Part shown: in pieces, positions 12,836 to 23,070 of the stretch
Layout of the letters: every line of letters starts with the position of its first letter
Position numbering within the stretch: position 1 is the stretch's first letter
NCBI GenBank assembly: GCA_009731375.1
Contig: BJOX01000284.1
Location: 653,564 to 717,563 of the forward strand
Reading direction: 5' to 3'
Origin: Paulinella micropora
Taxonomy: Eukaryota; Cercozoa; Imbricatea; Euglyphida
DNA: 64,000 nucleotides
Notes under the pieces: model-generated
The model's input: the letters and a program-made list of their open reading frames with translations, nothing else
Told to the model about the DNA's origin: nothing
The model's database searches: none
Program-made: the position numbers and the translations under genes

Positions 12836-15800
12836 ATGCCACCACCATTACCGCCCAGACCAACGAAGGAAAATGTAGAACTAGCGAAGGTAAGGGCGAA
12901 TTTGAAGAAAACTACAACAAGAGAAAACAAAATGGAATTTAAAGTAGTAGAGTTGAAATCTAGGCGAGACAATAGATTAAACTCTCTTACATACGAGAAG
13001 CAAGGATTAGATATAAACTTTTATGATACTGACGCATTAGAGCGAGAGGTTCTACTTCCAATACTATTAGATGTGAAAAGAAATGGTATGACAGGAAATG
13101 CGGACGTTCATATTACTATAACATACATAACTGACCACGAAGAATTAAATAGATATTATAAAAAGAAAACATTTAATTCGTTTCAAATTAAAAACTATGG
13201 TGCTTTTATTGAAATGTTGAATGAGTTTAACATAAGCAATATTGAAGCATCAGGACTAGGTTATGAACGGATTATTGAATATGCTAAGGTAGTAGTAGTT
13301 CAAGAAAACGGAGGAGGATGCTATGAGGGAAAATACAAAAGCAAACAAACGAAATATGAGGAAAGTATATTAATATCTCCCGCCAGCAAAAATAATAATT
13401 GCTTATTATTCCTTTGTAAGGACATTCTCAATATGCCACTTATTAATAGAAAAAGATGTAATGATATTAGAGAATAATTCAATCTTTCTAATGATTGCCC
13501 TATACCATTCTCTACAGCCGTAAAAATCCTTAATACTTTGATAAAAGAAGGAAAGACATATGAAATAACAAATGCCTTAACAAAAGAAACTATAAGCACG
13601 AACAACATCGGAGAAGAAGCGGATATTATGATTTACTTAGAAAATAACCACTATTGTGGATTAATTAAAAGATGTAAAAAGAAATGTGAAAAATGCTTGA
13701 CTAAGTATTTTACTAAACATACTTGTAATCCAAAAGTTATCAATTACGCGAATAGAGAAATATTAAAGAATGGAAAGAGACATCTAATAACGAAGGCTCA
13801 TAAAGAAAAATATAATAATAAAGATGAACTTCTTCATTATGACCTTGAAACTTTTAGAAATAACACTCTTGCTGACGGCTTTGATATTCACGACTGCTAT
13901 ATAGTCGGATATACTCAAGGGACGGAAGGATTTAAATATTATGCTGGTATTGATTGTATTTCTAAATTTCTGGATTTAGTCTTAGAGAGAGGAAGAAAGT
14001 TAGCATTAGAATGGGCTAACAAACAACCACCATATCTCCGACGCGTCGGAGATATTCCAGTCAAGAAAGTAGCAGGAGTACGAAAAAAGAAAAAGAAGAA
14101 AGATGAAGAAGCACCCATTTTATATGTGAATGGGTTTAACGGCGCGAACTTTGACCACTACTTCATTAAACAGGAATTAATAAGAAGAGGCATTAAACCA
14201 AAATCTCACATGATTAATAACGGCTCAATAATCTCTTTACAATTTGAAAATATCAAAATGTGGGATATGTGTAAGCATACTCAGGGGACATTAAAAGAAA
14301 ACTTAGAAAATATGAAATGTAAAACTCTTAAAGGAGATTTCGACCACGACAAGGCTTCTACTTGGGAAACAATGAGCGAAGAATTAAGAAATAAGTGTCT
14401 TGAATATTTGAAGTGTGATGTTATGGGGTTAAAAGAGTTATATGACAAAATAAACACAGAGATATTTGAAAAACACTCAGTGAATTTAACTTCATACATT
14501 TCAACTTCAAGCCTTGCTTTCAATATCTGGAAGAAAATGATTGATGGTAAGCACGATGTAAGACTCCCAACTATTGAACAAGAGAAGGCGTTTAGAAAAG
14601 CGGTTATCGGAGCAAGAACATATCCAAGCAAAAAAAGATTTATTTCAAAACAATACAAGGACTACTTAGCGGGGAAAATCACATTTGACGAATTAACCGA
14701 TTATTTAGTTGATGCGGATGTCGTATCTTTATACCCAACAGCGATGCTTAATTTATTTATGGTTGGAGAAATTAAACTGGCTATCGCACCATTTGATTAT
14801 AATAATCTTCCTATCGGTATTTACAATGTTGATTATATCTCACCAAAAGACATTCTACATTCAAGAATAGGACAGAGAAATAAAATGGGCTCATTAAAGT
14901 GGAATTTAGCGGATATGAAAGACCAATGGCTTACAAGTGTTGATATTGAAGATATGATTAAGGAAGGCTACGATATAACAATTCATAAAGGATACTATAC
15001 AGAGGAGGCTGAACCAGTATTCAAAGAATATATATTAGAAATGTTTAAGGCGAAAGAAAATAGCGAAAAAGGCACACCGCAATATTTATTAGCCAAACTA
15101 TTTATGAATTCGTTATACGGAAAGATGATACAACGACCTATCCCAACAGAAGCAGAATATATTAAATCAAATGAGGAGTATTGGAAATTTTGGACGAAAA
15201 ATTATATATCTGATGTGGTTGAATTCAAAGATAAAGACGGAAACAAACTTTGGCACGTATCTGGAATGCCTAGAAATGAAGTAATAATTGAAAAGAGTAT
15301 TACAAAACCTTCTCACTACGGGGCTTTCATTCTAGCATATAGCAGGCGAATTATGTATAACTACATAAAAGAGGCTTATCCAAATAAAGATATAGAGGCT
15401 GATTTCTATTACACCGATACCGATAGTCTAGTGTTGCATGTTAGGTTCGCCAAACTAATCAAAAGGCTTGGTGATAAATCTCTCGGTGGAATAACAGATG
15501 ACTTAGGAGATTGCTGTAAGATAATAAGAGAAATATGGATTGCTCCTAAATTGTATATGTTAGAATTTACAACGAATGAAGCATTTCTCCCTTACCTTAC
15601 TAAGAATGACTTGAAACATAAAGACAAAGGAGTTCACATAATTGAATGCTACGAAAACGATGGAGTAAAAAAGAGATACTACCACCTTAGAGGTAAGGGG
15701 TTGAATTCAAAGGGGCTAAATCCAGAAGTATATGAAAAGATGGATTTAGGTGAAAGCATTGAAAATGTTAGAGATTTTCAAATGAAGAAAATTCATTTAT

Positions 15801-15958
15801 CACGAAATAGCAAACAGCAAAACATTAACCATTTCAGCATAGTTCATACTACAAACATAAAAAAGAAAGTTAATGATAATAAATGGCAAGGTCGGGAGTT
15901 TATCAATGAAAATGATAGTATTCCTTACGGATATCAAACGATGTTTATGAGCGAGTGA
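12836..15958 (+). pseudogene. polB: Protein-primed family B DNA polymerase (pPolB), split by one in-frame TAA
   Basis: Two ORFs (12836-13477, 213 aa; 13538-15958, 806 aa from its first ATG) lie in the same frame, separated only by TAA at 13475-13477. The sequence between that stop and the second ATG is coding-like, so this is one ~1,040-codon gene with a nonsense codon. In the 806-aa part: exonuclease Exo I (D102, E104), Exo II (N201...FD 205-206) and Exo III (Y290xxxD294); polymerase motif A DxxSLYP (394-400), motif B KxxxNSLYGK (520-529), motif C YTDTDS (625-630) and a downstream KLY motif. A Cys/His cluster (CKKKCEKC...HTC, residues 46-63) precedes the exonuclease. The part before it has a Cys box (NNNCLLFLC) on one side of the TAA and a His box (NNHYCGL) on the other, resembling an OTU-type cysteine protease. 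It would replicate the linear genome from a terminal protein. All catalytic motifs are intact; readthrough or an alternative start could leave it active. Confidence 0.93.
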
Positions 15959-16010
15959 AAATGAGCGTTATGTTGAAAATTCAACATTGGATGAAAGCGA
16001 TGCTCATAAA
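15944..16010. terminator. Nested hairpin at the 3' end of pPolB
   Basis: Outer arms TTTATGAGC (15944-15952) and GCTCATAAA (16002-16010) enclose an inner perfect stem ATGTTGAA/TTCAACAT. The stem overlaps the stop codon of the polymerase. It starts with CGATGTTTAT, as do the hairpin repeats at 25474-25624 and 61159-61314. A 3'-end or transcript-termination role is plausible by analogy with hairpin-directed polyadenylation in Mimivirus-type giant viruses. Confidence 0.6.
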
Positions 16011-16033
16011 TAGTTAATTAATTAATTTTTTAT

Positions 16034-16058
16034 TTTTTATATCCTATAGTATATACTA
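16034..16058 (+). promoter_or_regulatory. TTTTTATATCCTA plus 12-bp palindrome TAGTATATACTA
   Basis: The shared 13-base motif (16034-16046) is followed by the perfect palindrome TAGTATATACTA (16047-16058), which touches the ATG at 16059. The half TATATACTAA also precedes genes at 16997 (minus strand) and 49221 (element 2). Confidence 0.45.
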
Positions 16059-16329
16059 ATGTCTCTCAAGTCTCTCGCGGAAAAATTTGAAAAACTTTCT
16101 ATTAATAATAAAACATGTACTTTGGACGATATCAAGCAAGTTATTGATGGGCATGTAAGTGAATATAAATCTGAAAGTAAAAAACTTCAAGAACAAGAAA
16201 AAATATAAGGGGAAGTCCGTCGCCGATGTCGCTGTATTTGATAAGCAATACTTAATATGGTTGAATAAGCAACCGATGATGGGAAACTATCCAGAACTCA
16301 AAAAAGAAATTGTTAAATATATTCTATAA
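16059..16329 (+). pseudogene. Small protein with DUF3820-like C-terminus, broken by a frameshift
   Basis: An ATG ORF of 49 codons ends at 16208. One base further in frame, from 16201, the reading continues to a stop at 16327-16329 and encodes KYKGKSVADVAVFDKQYLIW and so on, a typical DUF3820-like ending (G-K-Y-x-G-K ... YL-x-WL). The switch lies in a run of six A, so one inserted or deleted base restores a ~90-aa protein. The C-terminal motif matches that of the gene at 17052-17507, so the two are probably duplicates. In bacteria and phages the domain occurs alone or attached to exonuclease-like proteins; its role here is unknown. A homopolymer error in the assembly is an alternative to true decay. 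Confidence 0.65.
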
Positions 16330-16330
16330 A

Positions 16331-17002
16331 TCACCCTACATTCTCCTTTAAATTTATCTCTTTTTTTATTATTCTTAATATCGCTTTTTCTCTATGAAAA
16401 TTGTTAAATTGCGTATAGTGTGGCTCTTTTAGAATTTCCCTAAAGTCTTCTCTTTCTTCTGTTTCTACATTGCGATAATTTAATTTATTCTCTTCTAAAT
16501 ATCGGTCTGTAATTTCTTTAAACTTTATTTTTTCAAAGTGATGGTCAACATGAACGTTTTTTCTATCGTGTATTTCTTTTGTTATTTCACATATATATTT
16601 CGGCTCAATGAAAATGTCTATTACCATTCTATTTAAATATTCTTCTATTTGATTTTTTATAGTATTTCTACACGCATCATTAAATTTGGTCTTGGTGTAT
16701 CTCATCATTTGTTTCTCTTTATTTACCCCAATGTAATTAATACAATTATACCACGAAAATGCTTTTTCTCCTATACGAAAGTGCTTACTACCATATCCAT
16801 TATTTTCAACATCAATTTCACAATTTATCAAATGTTCAAATTTCGTCTTATAATCAGGATGATTAATTATAATACCCTTAATAAAATTACTATCATTTTC
16901 ATTTAACTTTTCGTTGTGCTTATATTTGCTGACAATATTTCTTATATATACTATTATTTCTTTCTTTGTTTTAAACATTACCCCGCTTAGTATATACAAC
17001 AT
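16331..17002 (-). CDS. DUF3223-like / HNH-like protein
   Basis: A 223-aa ORF whose stop almost meets the preceding plus-strand gene. A second Met (MFKTKKE) follows a TATATACTAAG motif and is the more likely start, giving ~215 aa. Residues near YGSKHFRIG (~72-80) and VHVDHHFEKIKF (~148-159), with a C-terminal FHREKAILRIIKKE, match the layout of the DUF3223 (DCL-like) family known from phages, plastid RNA-processing proteins and large viruses. The VDHH motif also resembles an HNH nuclease core. Substrate and role are unknown. It sits between two genes with DUF3820-like tails, in the replication half of the element. Confidence 0.6.
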   Translation of the reverse strand: MLYILSGVMFKTKKEIIVYIRNIVSKYKHNEKLNENDSNFIKGIIINHPDYKTKFEHLINCEIDVENNGYGSKHFRIGEKAFSWYNCINYIGVNKEKQMMRYTKTKFNDACRNTIKNQIEEYLNRMVIDIFIEPKYICEITKEIHDRKNVHVDHHFEKIKFKEITDRYLEENKLNYRNVETEEREDFREILKEPHYTQFNNFHREKAILRIIKKEINLKENVG

Positions 17003-17051
17003 ACTATATACTCTAAAATAAAATTAATAAAAAAAATAATATTAATAGTAT

Positions 17052-17507
17052 ATGATGACAGACCTGAGCACCAAGCAGGACTACTTGAATGAAATTGAAA
17101 AATGGAACCTTGATGGAGATGTCAAAAAGCCGACAATTAAATGGACTAAACCCGACATTGTCTCTTTCTATGAGCAATATAAACCAAGGGATGATAATGT
17201 GAAAGTAGTTGTACCATTGGAAAGCGTGTTGATGGAGGAAGAAAGCACACCTTTTACGACTGCTGATTTAAAAGAAACGGGGATTACTGAAATAAAGGCT
17301 AAGGTCGGCGAAGAGATGGAGAATGCTACATGTACAGAAGAAGGTTGTATATTGAAGAATAACAAGCAAACCGATGTTTTTCTTCAATATGGTAAGTATA
17401 AAAAAATGAAAATTGAAGATGTCGCTAAGATTGATAAACCATACCTTGAATATTTAATTCAACAACCTTATTTTAATAACAAAGATGCGGTAAAAAAATA
17501 TTTGTGA
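17052..17507 (+). CDS. Hypothetical protein with DUF3820-like C-terminus (151 aa)
   Basis: An intact ATG ORF divergent from the DUF3223-like gene. The N-terminal ~110 residues are acidic and not recognised. The last ~40 residues (LQYGKYKKMKIEDVAKID, then YLEYLIQQP) match the DUF3820-like motif also present in the broken gene at 16059-16329. Divergent spacing of ~50 bases from the minus-strand neighbour implies a shared AT-rich promoter. Function unknown. Confidence 0.7.
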   Translation: MMTDLSTKQDYLNEIEKWNLDGDVKKPTIKWTKPDIVSFYEQYKPRDDNVKVVVPLESVLMEEESTPFTTADLKETGITEIKAKVGEEMENATCTEEGCILKNNKQTDVFLQYGKYKKMKIEDVAKIDKPYLEYLIQQPYFNNKDAVKKYL

Positions 17508-17544
17508 TGATATTACATTGTCTTCCATTAAATTTTTTTTGTCT

Positions 17545-18780
17545 TTACCAATCCTCTATAAAATTAGCGATAATATTGACATTTCCACCATTATTAGTAG
17601 TAGAAACCGATTTCTGTGTAAAAGTTAATACATCACTTGGAGACAGATAAATATCATAATTTCTTAGATTGATTTGTTGAGTTGAATTAGCATTAACATA
17701 TATTTTAAAAATCGTCGTTCCGTTGGCGATAGCACTCGCTGTTGTGTCAGTATCAACTATTGAATATTTCGTATCTACATCCGCATACACTGCTCCAGTT
17801 AATGTTCCATTAACCACCATTCGCACTATATTCGTTTTTGAGTCTTCATTACTAATGCTTATTAATGATGGATACACTAATGAATAATTGTCTAAGTTAG
17901 CACCAGCACTGTCGTATTTTGCCTTATTTCTTATACTCAATATAGGTATTTCTGTAGTGTGGGCGACTTCAGCACCCTCAATTGAATTCGTTATGCTGGT
18001 ATTAATAGTATTTGACCCCTCAATGAATAAACTAGCACTCGCTGTTTTAAGAATTTGTATTCCAGTCTTTGCGTCATTTCTCATGACTGCTGTAAAGGGT
18101 AATGTCGTATTTCCAAGGCTTACTTCATCATTCGAATTAGCATACTTAATCATATGAACTAGTTGAAATTCACCAGTCTCTGGATTTTCAATTGAAAACT
18201 TAATAGCACCAAACCCGAGATACTGAAATTGAATTTGAAATACATTTCCTACGCTCCAATCTAAGTCTGGCATAGCCGAAGTTCCATCGCATGGGTCATC
18301 CCAGTCTTTTTGGTCAATATATTCTACATTATTTCTGCTACAATGTGCGATATTCATTCCTTCTTGATTTTTGTAAAAATAAAATCCATCGTTAAGGTCA
18401 TTTCCTATTCCAATAAATGAATAGTAATCTTTTGTATCATCCGTTGTCCATAGAGCAGTAAAGCGGGCAAGGACACCTGTTCCAGTTCTATATTTTATTC
18501 TCCTTTTACTTACCAATCTAGCATCCGCTGTCGCATTTGCTTGAGTTGCTAATACAGCCATATTATCCAAAAATGACACAGACGATTTTGTTTCTGTTTT
18601 TGTCCATACCCTTGTATTAATGGTATATGGAAAGATTTCTTGTAATACTGGTGTTAATTGCGCAGTTGTTGTTTCGGCGAAGGCTGTCTTCATATTATCA
18701 ATGTGTCCATCATATCCTACTTTTAGGTTAATGAACTCTCCTCTTGGATTTTGTGCGATTAAATTTCGTTGGTAAGACAT
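17545..18780 (-). CDS. Lectin-like virion surface protein (411 aa)
   Basis: Homologous along its length to the 410-aa protein of element 2 at 50839-52071. Shared blocks include LSPVLQ/LTPVLQ near residue 42, a TRxxxKTET block, a G-x-G-hydrophobic-ARF(T/S)ALF block (~105-112) and an ENPxTG block (~210). The alternating hydrophobic pattern with many Gly, Asn and Thr indicates all-beta structure, and the central part resembles carbohydrate-binding or fibre-head domains of phage and virus receptor-binding proteins. It lies next to the major capsid gene on the same strand. I infer a structural or surface role; no exact family is recognised. Start: the first ATG, preceded by a hairpin-rich intergenic region. 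Confidence 0.7.
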   Translation of the reverse strand: MSYQRNLIAQNPRGEFINLKVGYDGHIDNMKTAFAETTTAQLTPVLQEIFPYTINTRVWTKTETKSSVSFLDNMAVLATQANATADARLVSKRRIKYRTGTGVLARFTALWTTDDTKDYYSFIGIGNDLNDGFYFYKNQEGMNIAHCSRNNVEYIDQKDWDDPCDGTSAMPDLDWSVGNVFQIQFQYLGFGAIKFSIENPETGEFQLVHMIKYANSNDEVSLGNTTLPFTAVMRNDAKTGIQILKTASASLFIEGSNTINTSITNSIEGAEVAHTTEIPILSIRNKAKYDSAGANLDNYSLVYPSLISISNEDSKTNIVRMVVNGTLTGAVYADVDTKYSIVDTDTTASAIANGTTIFKIYVNANSTQQINLRNYDIYLSPSDVLTFTQKSVSTTNNGGNVNIIANFIEDW

Positions 18781-18925
18781 TCGTGATCTTTTGCTTTCGT
18801 CTTCGACTTTCGCAAAATTCGCATAGTCGATTATCTATATTATTAACGTTAAAAAAAATATTTTATTAAACATCGATGTTTGTGAAACACACGAAAGCGA
18901 AGCGAAAGTGTGAATTTACAAATAT
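18781..18925. repeat. Intergenic hairpin region between capsid and lectin-like genes
   Basis: Contains the perfect palindrome AAACATCGATGTTT (18868-18881), then CACAC...GTGTG arms (18888-18912) around a loop with AAGCGAAGCGAA. The combination CGATGTTT plus GCGAAGCGAA recurs in the hairpin repeats at 25474-25624 and 61159-61314, so this is probably a diverged member of the same family, here at the 3' end of the capsid gene. Confidence 0.55.
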
Positions 18926-20395
18926 CTATGAGATCGTAATCATATTGGCCTTAACCTGTACCTCCCGCTGAGTAATGGCCACGGTGTAGTGGTTGTAGGC
19001 GGCATTCGCGGTGGTCGCAATAAACTCCCATCGTCGCTCAGTATCAAGACTTAAACCGCTGATTTCATTCTGGTCTTTGCTCCATAGCGGGCGGGTATTA
19101 TCCCAAGCATCAACCCAGAACCAATTGTATTTATACACATCGTTATTCAACAAGGCCGAACCCTCAACCTTTGGCTTCAAATACATATAGTCTTCTTCGC
19201 TCGCTGTGTCAATGTTGAATTCTTGCTGGCGGGAACCATCCAGAGTAGTGTAGAAATTGACAACCTTACTAGCGCCATGATTATCGTTGTCATAGGCTGT
19301 GTTCTTTCTTTCTTCTGTGTTAAAAACAGAGTGATAAATCTTCTTCAAACGGCGACCATGACCTCTGTCAAATCGCATAATAATGTTTTGGCTTGTGCTT
19401 GCTTGTGTAGTATTCTTATAAACATAGGGATAATCAATATTGAAGTTCATGCCTTCGGGGCTAGCAATCTTCTGCTGGATTGATTGAATGACATCAGGGT
19501 TCGTTTCAACCGCAAGAAACAAGGCAAGATTCGTGACATCAGCAGATACAGCCATAGGCATGGTAGCATTTAGCGCGGCAAGATAAGCAGTGCTAAGACA
19601 AGTAGCGGCACCATTCGTCACCGTATAACCAGTTCTGTCAGTAGCACCCCACACAATCCGCATAGTCAAAATTTCTGGAAACATAATAGTCTTATCAAGT
19701 GCGAAAATAGTGTTAATAATCATACCCAAAGGAATTTTAACGTTAATGGCCAAAGTGGCATTCGCTCCACTTCCCACAAGATACTTCGCCTCGTTGTAAT
19801 TAACATTTACGGCGGATAGTGCTCCAACTCCAGTCGTTAGAGCAGCATCATCATGACGACGAGCAGAAATCACTGGCTCACGCAATAGACCCTGAGTAGA
19901 GGCGGCAACATCGTTAGCACCATCAGTCGCCGCACGAAAGGCAGTTCTAGTTCCTTCAACAGNNNNNNNNNNCATGTTAATCAATCCGTTAGCATTACAC
20001 TTTTGGAGCATACACCCCCAACCACTAGCATCCCCGTGGTTAGGAAGGTCTAAGAAATCCTTCAAACTCATTTCTGGTTTCCACAGCATCTTAGTTACAT
20101 TTCTAAGGTTGTTAACGTCGCACAGATAAACACCGCTACGGGTCTGAAGTTGTATCTGGCTAATTTGTGAAAGGCAGTCCATAAAAATTCTTGAATAAGT
20201 GTTGGCGCCCGCTGCTCTCATAGTATAAGTAAAACTCAAATAAGACCGAGCGAGATTAAAAGGTCGGCTAATAAAGTCAAAAATTCGTTCTTGCCCTCCA
20301 GCAGTGGTGACTTCAAAGGTTCCAGAGCCCTCACGTGGAGCGAGTTTATTCAAACGATACGAAGCACTGATGTAGTCAGTCTTGCTGAAATCCAA
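18926..20395 (-). CDS. MCP: Major capsid protein, double jelly-roll
   Basis: A 489-aa ORF of the length and position typical of Polinton-like capsid proteins, with a 10-N gap inside (19962-19971) that keeps the frame. The N-terminus (LAPREGSGTFEVTTAGGQERIFDF) is followed by beta-rich sequence with membrane-distal loops rich in Asn, Thr and Ala. The penton-like and protease genes lie directly upstream on the same strand. Family assignment rests on length, composition, gene order and general resemblance; a structure or profile search would settle it. It would form pseudo-hexameric trimers of an icosahedral shell. It is clearly different from the capsid protein of element 2, although the two elements share other genes. 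Confidence 0.8.
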   Translation of the reverse strand: MDFSKTDYISASYRLNKLAPREGSGTFEVTTAGGQERIFDFISRPFNLARSYLSFTYTMRAAGANTYSRIFMDCLSQISQIQLQTRSGVYLCDVNNLRNVTKMLWKPEMSLKDFLDLPNHGDASGWGCMLQKCNANGLINMXXXXVEGTRTAFRAATDGANDVAASTQGLLREPVISARRHDDAALTTGVGALSAVNVNYNEAKYLVGSGANATLAINVKIPLGMIINTIFALDKTIMFPEILTMRIVWGATDRTGYTVTNGAATCLSTAYLAALNATMPMAVSADVTNLALFLAVETNPDVIQSIQQKIASPEGMNFNIDYPYVYKNTTQASTSQNIIMRFDRGHGRRLKKIYHSVFNTEERKNTAYDNDNHGASKVVNFYTTLDGSRQQEFNIDTASEEDYMYLKPKVEGSALLNNDVYKYNWFWVDAWDNTRPLWSKDQNEISGLSLDTERRWEFIATTANAAYNHYTVAITQREVQVKANMITIS

Positions 20396-20514
20396 TTCGC
20401 CTCCGTGTAGAGTTGGCCTTTTGTTTTTGATATTTTGGCGCTTGAGATTATTAACTAATTCACAAGAATATATTTATAGAAAAAATTAAATAATTCTAAA
20501 ATTAATTAATTACC

Positions 20515-21327
20515 TTACCTCACCTTTAACAAATTGAAAAATGATGTAAATAAATTAAAATAATTAGTCTCTCTGTAAATCAACAATGTCATAACAACTC
20601 CCAAACCATTAAGATTAATCGCTTGGTCGTTTTCGTCCGTCAAGTAAAACCTATATACATTATTTGAACTGGTTGATAATTTCTTTCCATACTCAGACCC
20701 ACTTCCGTCGTATATAACGGCTCCAAATGGAATATCATTCGCCGTGTATATTTCTTGTAGCACATGATTATCACCTTCCCCCACTAAGTCCGATTGAAGA
20801 TACAAAGTCTTTTCTCCAGTTAGAATAATTACGTTCGGCGATTTAATAAAATCAGTGGCGAAGAAATATGTTGAATTTCTATCAAACCCCATTACTTCGT
20901 GAATACGGGTATCACTATCAAATATAAATCGCGGTTGAATTCCCTTATTCTCTGACACACTGAATGTTAATTTGCCATCCTCTGGTTCTATGTTGGTATT
21001 ATTACTAGATACAACATAAGTATAATTATTTGGGCTGTCCGCGGTTAGCACCTCCGACAACTTATTTTTTAGATTGTTCATTGTGTAGTTTCCCTCAGGT
21101 ATCGTAATTAAAGCCTCATACCCGTCTTCGCTAAGAGTAAAAGTATTATATGGCGAAGCCACCGAATAATACGACTTTGGAATGTAAATGTGTAATATTT
21201 TACAATGTGTGGGATTGTCTAGTGATTTTAAGTTTAATTCGTGTGTAAAGTCGCTGTCTGAGCCAGTTATTCTGTTTTTGCTGTTGACATAATAGATGCC
21301 TGTTGCGCGACCGCCTTTATAATCCAT
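20515..21327 (-). CDS. Penton-like minor capsid protein (270 aa)
   Basis: An intact ORF directly upstream of the capsid gene on the same strand. The N-terminus YYVNSKNRITGSDSDFTHEL, then a LKxLDNPxHCKILHIYIPKSYY block, matches the layout of minor capsid proteins of Polinton-like viruses and virophages, where one jelly-roll forms the pentamers at the vertices. Composition is beta-rich throughout. The equivalent gene of element 2 (52347-53133) lies in the same place beside its capsid gene. The AT-rich 120-bp gap to the capsid gene contains TTAATTAATTAA-like sequence. Confidence 0.8.
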   Translation of the reverse strand: MDYKGGRATGIYYVNSKNRITGSDSDFTHELNLKSLDNPTHCKILHIYIPKSYYSVASPYNTFTLSEDGYEALITIPEGNYTMNNLKNKLSEVLTADSPNNYTYVVSSNNTNIEPEDGKLTFSVSENKGIQPRFIFDSDTRIHEVMGFDRNSTYFFATDFIKSPNVIILTGEKTLYLQSDLVGEGDNHVLQEIYTANDIPFGAVIYDGSGSEYGKKLSTSSNNVYRFYLTDENDQAINLNGLGVVMTLLIYRETNYFNLFTSFFNLLKVR

Positions 21328-21357
21328 GATGCGTATATTATTACAGATAAAAATCTT

Positions 21358-22748
21358 TTATATAAAGGTGTCGAAGCCATATCCGTGCTGTGCTTTTAAC
21401 TTTTCTGCTTCTTCTTCCTTTAGGTCTGTATATCCGCTAGCAAACTTAAAGCGATTACCTTTCGCTCGCTCTAAAAGAAACCTCATACTATGCCATCCAC
21501 AAGTTGAGGAAGTATCAGATTGTTGCTTTACTTGATTAACCTTCATAAGCAGGTATGTGCTTGGGTGGCTTTTATCAATTAGTTGTTTCATTTGTTGTTG
21601 AAAGTCTTCCGTTGGTTGGTAAAGCGCTAATGGGTCATACACTTCCACTGACCTGGCTTTATCCAGACTTACCCATATAGCAATCCAATGAGACCCCGCT
21701 TGTTTGTGATTATCTAAATTCATAATAAATCCGTATCGCTTTCTTTTTTCTGGATTTAGTTTGTAGATTTCATCGCTGGCTTTTGCTCCGAGATACCATC
21801 CATATTTTTTCATTATATCATCTATTTCATTAGTCATTAAACTGCGACCCTCACCCTCTTGCTGTGGTTGCTCCTCGACGCTCGGTGGTATGGTTGTCTC
21901 CTCTGGTGGTGTTTGGTCTGGCGGTATAGTCGTATCTGTTGTCGGCTCTGGTGGCGGGGGTAGCGGTTGGGGCATACCTTCATCAACATTTAAATCCGCT
22001 GAAACTTGTTTATCTACATTTGGGTCTATAGTCATTTTGCCAGTTAGAGTTTTTACAAAATCCTTTTTATTCATTGTGTGCTTCCAATCATTGCGGGATA
22101 GATATTTTTTTATTTTCGCTACTGAAAATACCTTATCAATTAATTCTTCTAATGTCTTCGCTCCAGTGTCTACGCGACGCTTGGGGGTATGGTAGGGGGT
22201 GTTTCCCCCTCCAGTACCTTTTTGCTCACTAATGCCCATAAACTCTTCATATCTAGCATAATCCGCTATTCTTCTTTTCACATTTTGTTCTTCATTTCCA
22301 ACATCAATATTAAACCTTTTAATCATGTCAATAATCCACTTTGAAGTGTCTTTGTAGTTTAATTTTTTATGACCTTCACTATCTAGTCTCTTTTTTAAAG
22401 CCTGTGCTAACTCTTTTATAGTAATGTTTGGGTGATAAGTTTTTGAAAATCCAGATATTAAAAAATGGTTAAATATTAAATGGTCAAAATGCTTACCCTT
22501 TTCTTCTGCTTTCTTTTCTTCTTTTTCAAGTTTTTCTTTATATTCTTCTGCTAACTTTTTCTGTTCCTCTAAAGACGTCGCTGTGGCTATAGCATCCTGA
22601 ATATCTTGACTGGCTTTTTGTAAGTCTTTACGACTCATCTTTTTTATGAACTTATCTGTATATCCCGCTAATTTCAGTGTTTCAATATCTTTCTGCTTTT
22701 GCTTTTTTTCTTCCTCATATTGCTCTTTTGTTTTTAATGGTGCTTCAT
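21358..22748 (-). CDS. Ulp1/adenovirus-type cysteine protease (maturation protease), 5' end in gap
   Basis: The frame is open from the gap edge at 22748 to the stop near 21358; the first visible ATG is at 22638, giving 426 aa, but coding-like sequence (EAPLKTKEQYEEEKKQKQKD) continues in frame upstream of it. Using numbering from that ATG, the catalytic triad is His317 (GSHWIAIW), Asp335 (EVYDP) and Cys380 (TSSTCGWHS), with an oxyanion Gln near 373. This order and spacing is that of adenain/Ulp1 proteases, which cleave capsid precursors in Polinton-like viruses. The N-terminal half is charged coiled coil, then a Pro-rich linker (~230-265). It may be one protein with the coiled-coil region 23071-23573 across the gap. 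Confidence 0.88.
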
Positions 22749-23070
22749 NNNNNNNNNNNNNNNNNNNNNNNNNNNNNNNNNNNNNNNNNNNNNNNNNNNN
22801 NNNNNNNNNNNNNNNNNNNNNNNNNNNNNNNNNNNNNNNNNNNNNNNNNNNNNNNNNNNNNNNNNNNNNNNNNNNNNNNNNNNNNNNNNNNNNNNNNNNN
22901 NNNNNNNNNNNNNNNNNNNNNNNNNNNNNNNNNNNNNNNNNNNNNNNNNNNNNNNNNNNNNNNNNNNNNNNNNNNNNNNNNNNNNNNNNNNNNNNNNNNN
23001 NNNNNNNNNNNNNNNNNNNNNNNNNNNNNNNNNNNNNNNNNNNNNNNNNNNNNNNNNNNNNNNNNNNNNN

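Noticed and set aside
13475-15958. Alternative genetic code in element 1 (TAA, TAG, TGA read as sense)
   Set aside because: All three stop codons also end intact genes of the element at the expected lengths, and each internal stop occurs only once per gene. Nonsense mutation or sequence error is simpler.
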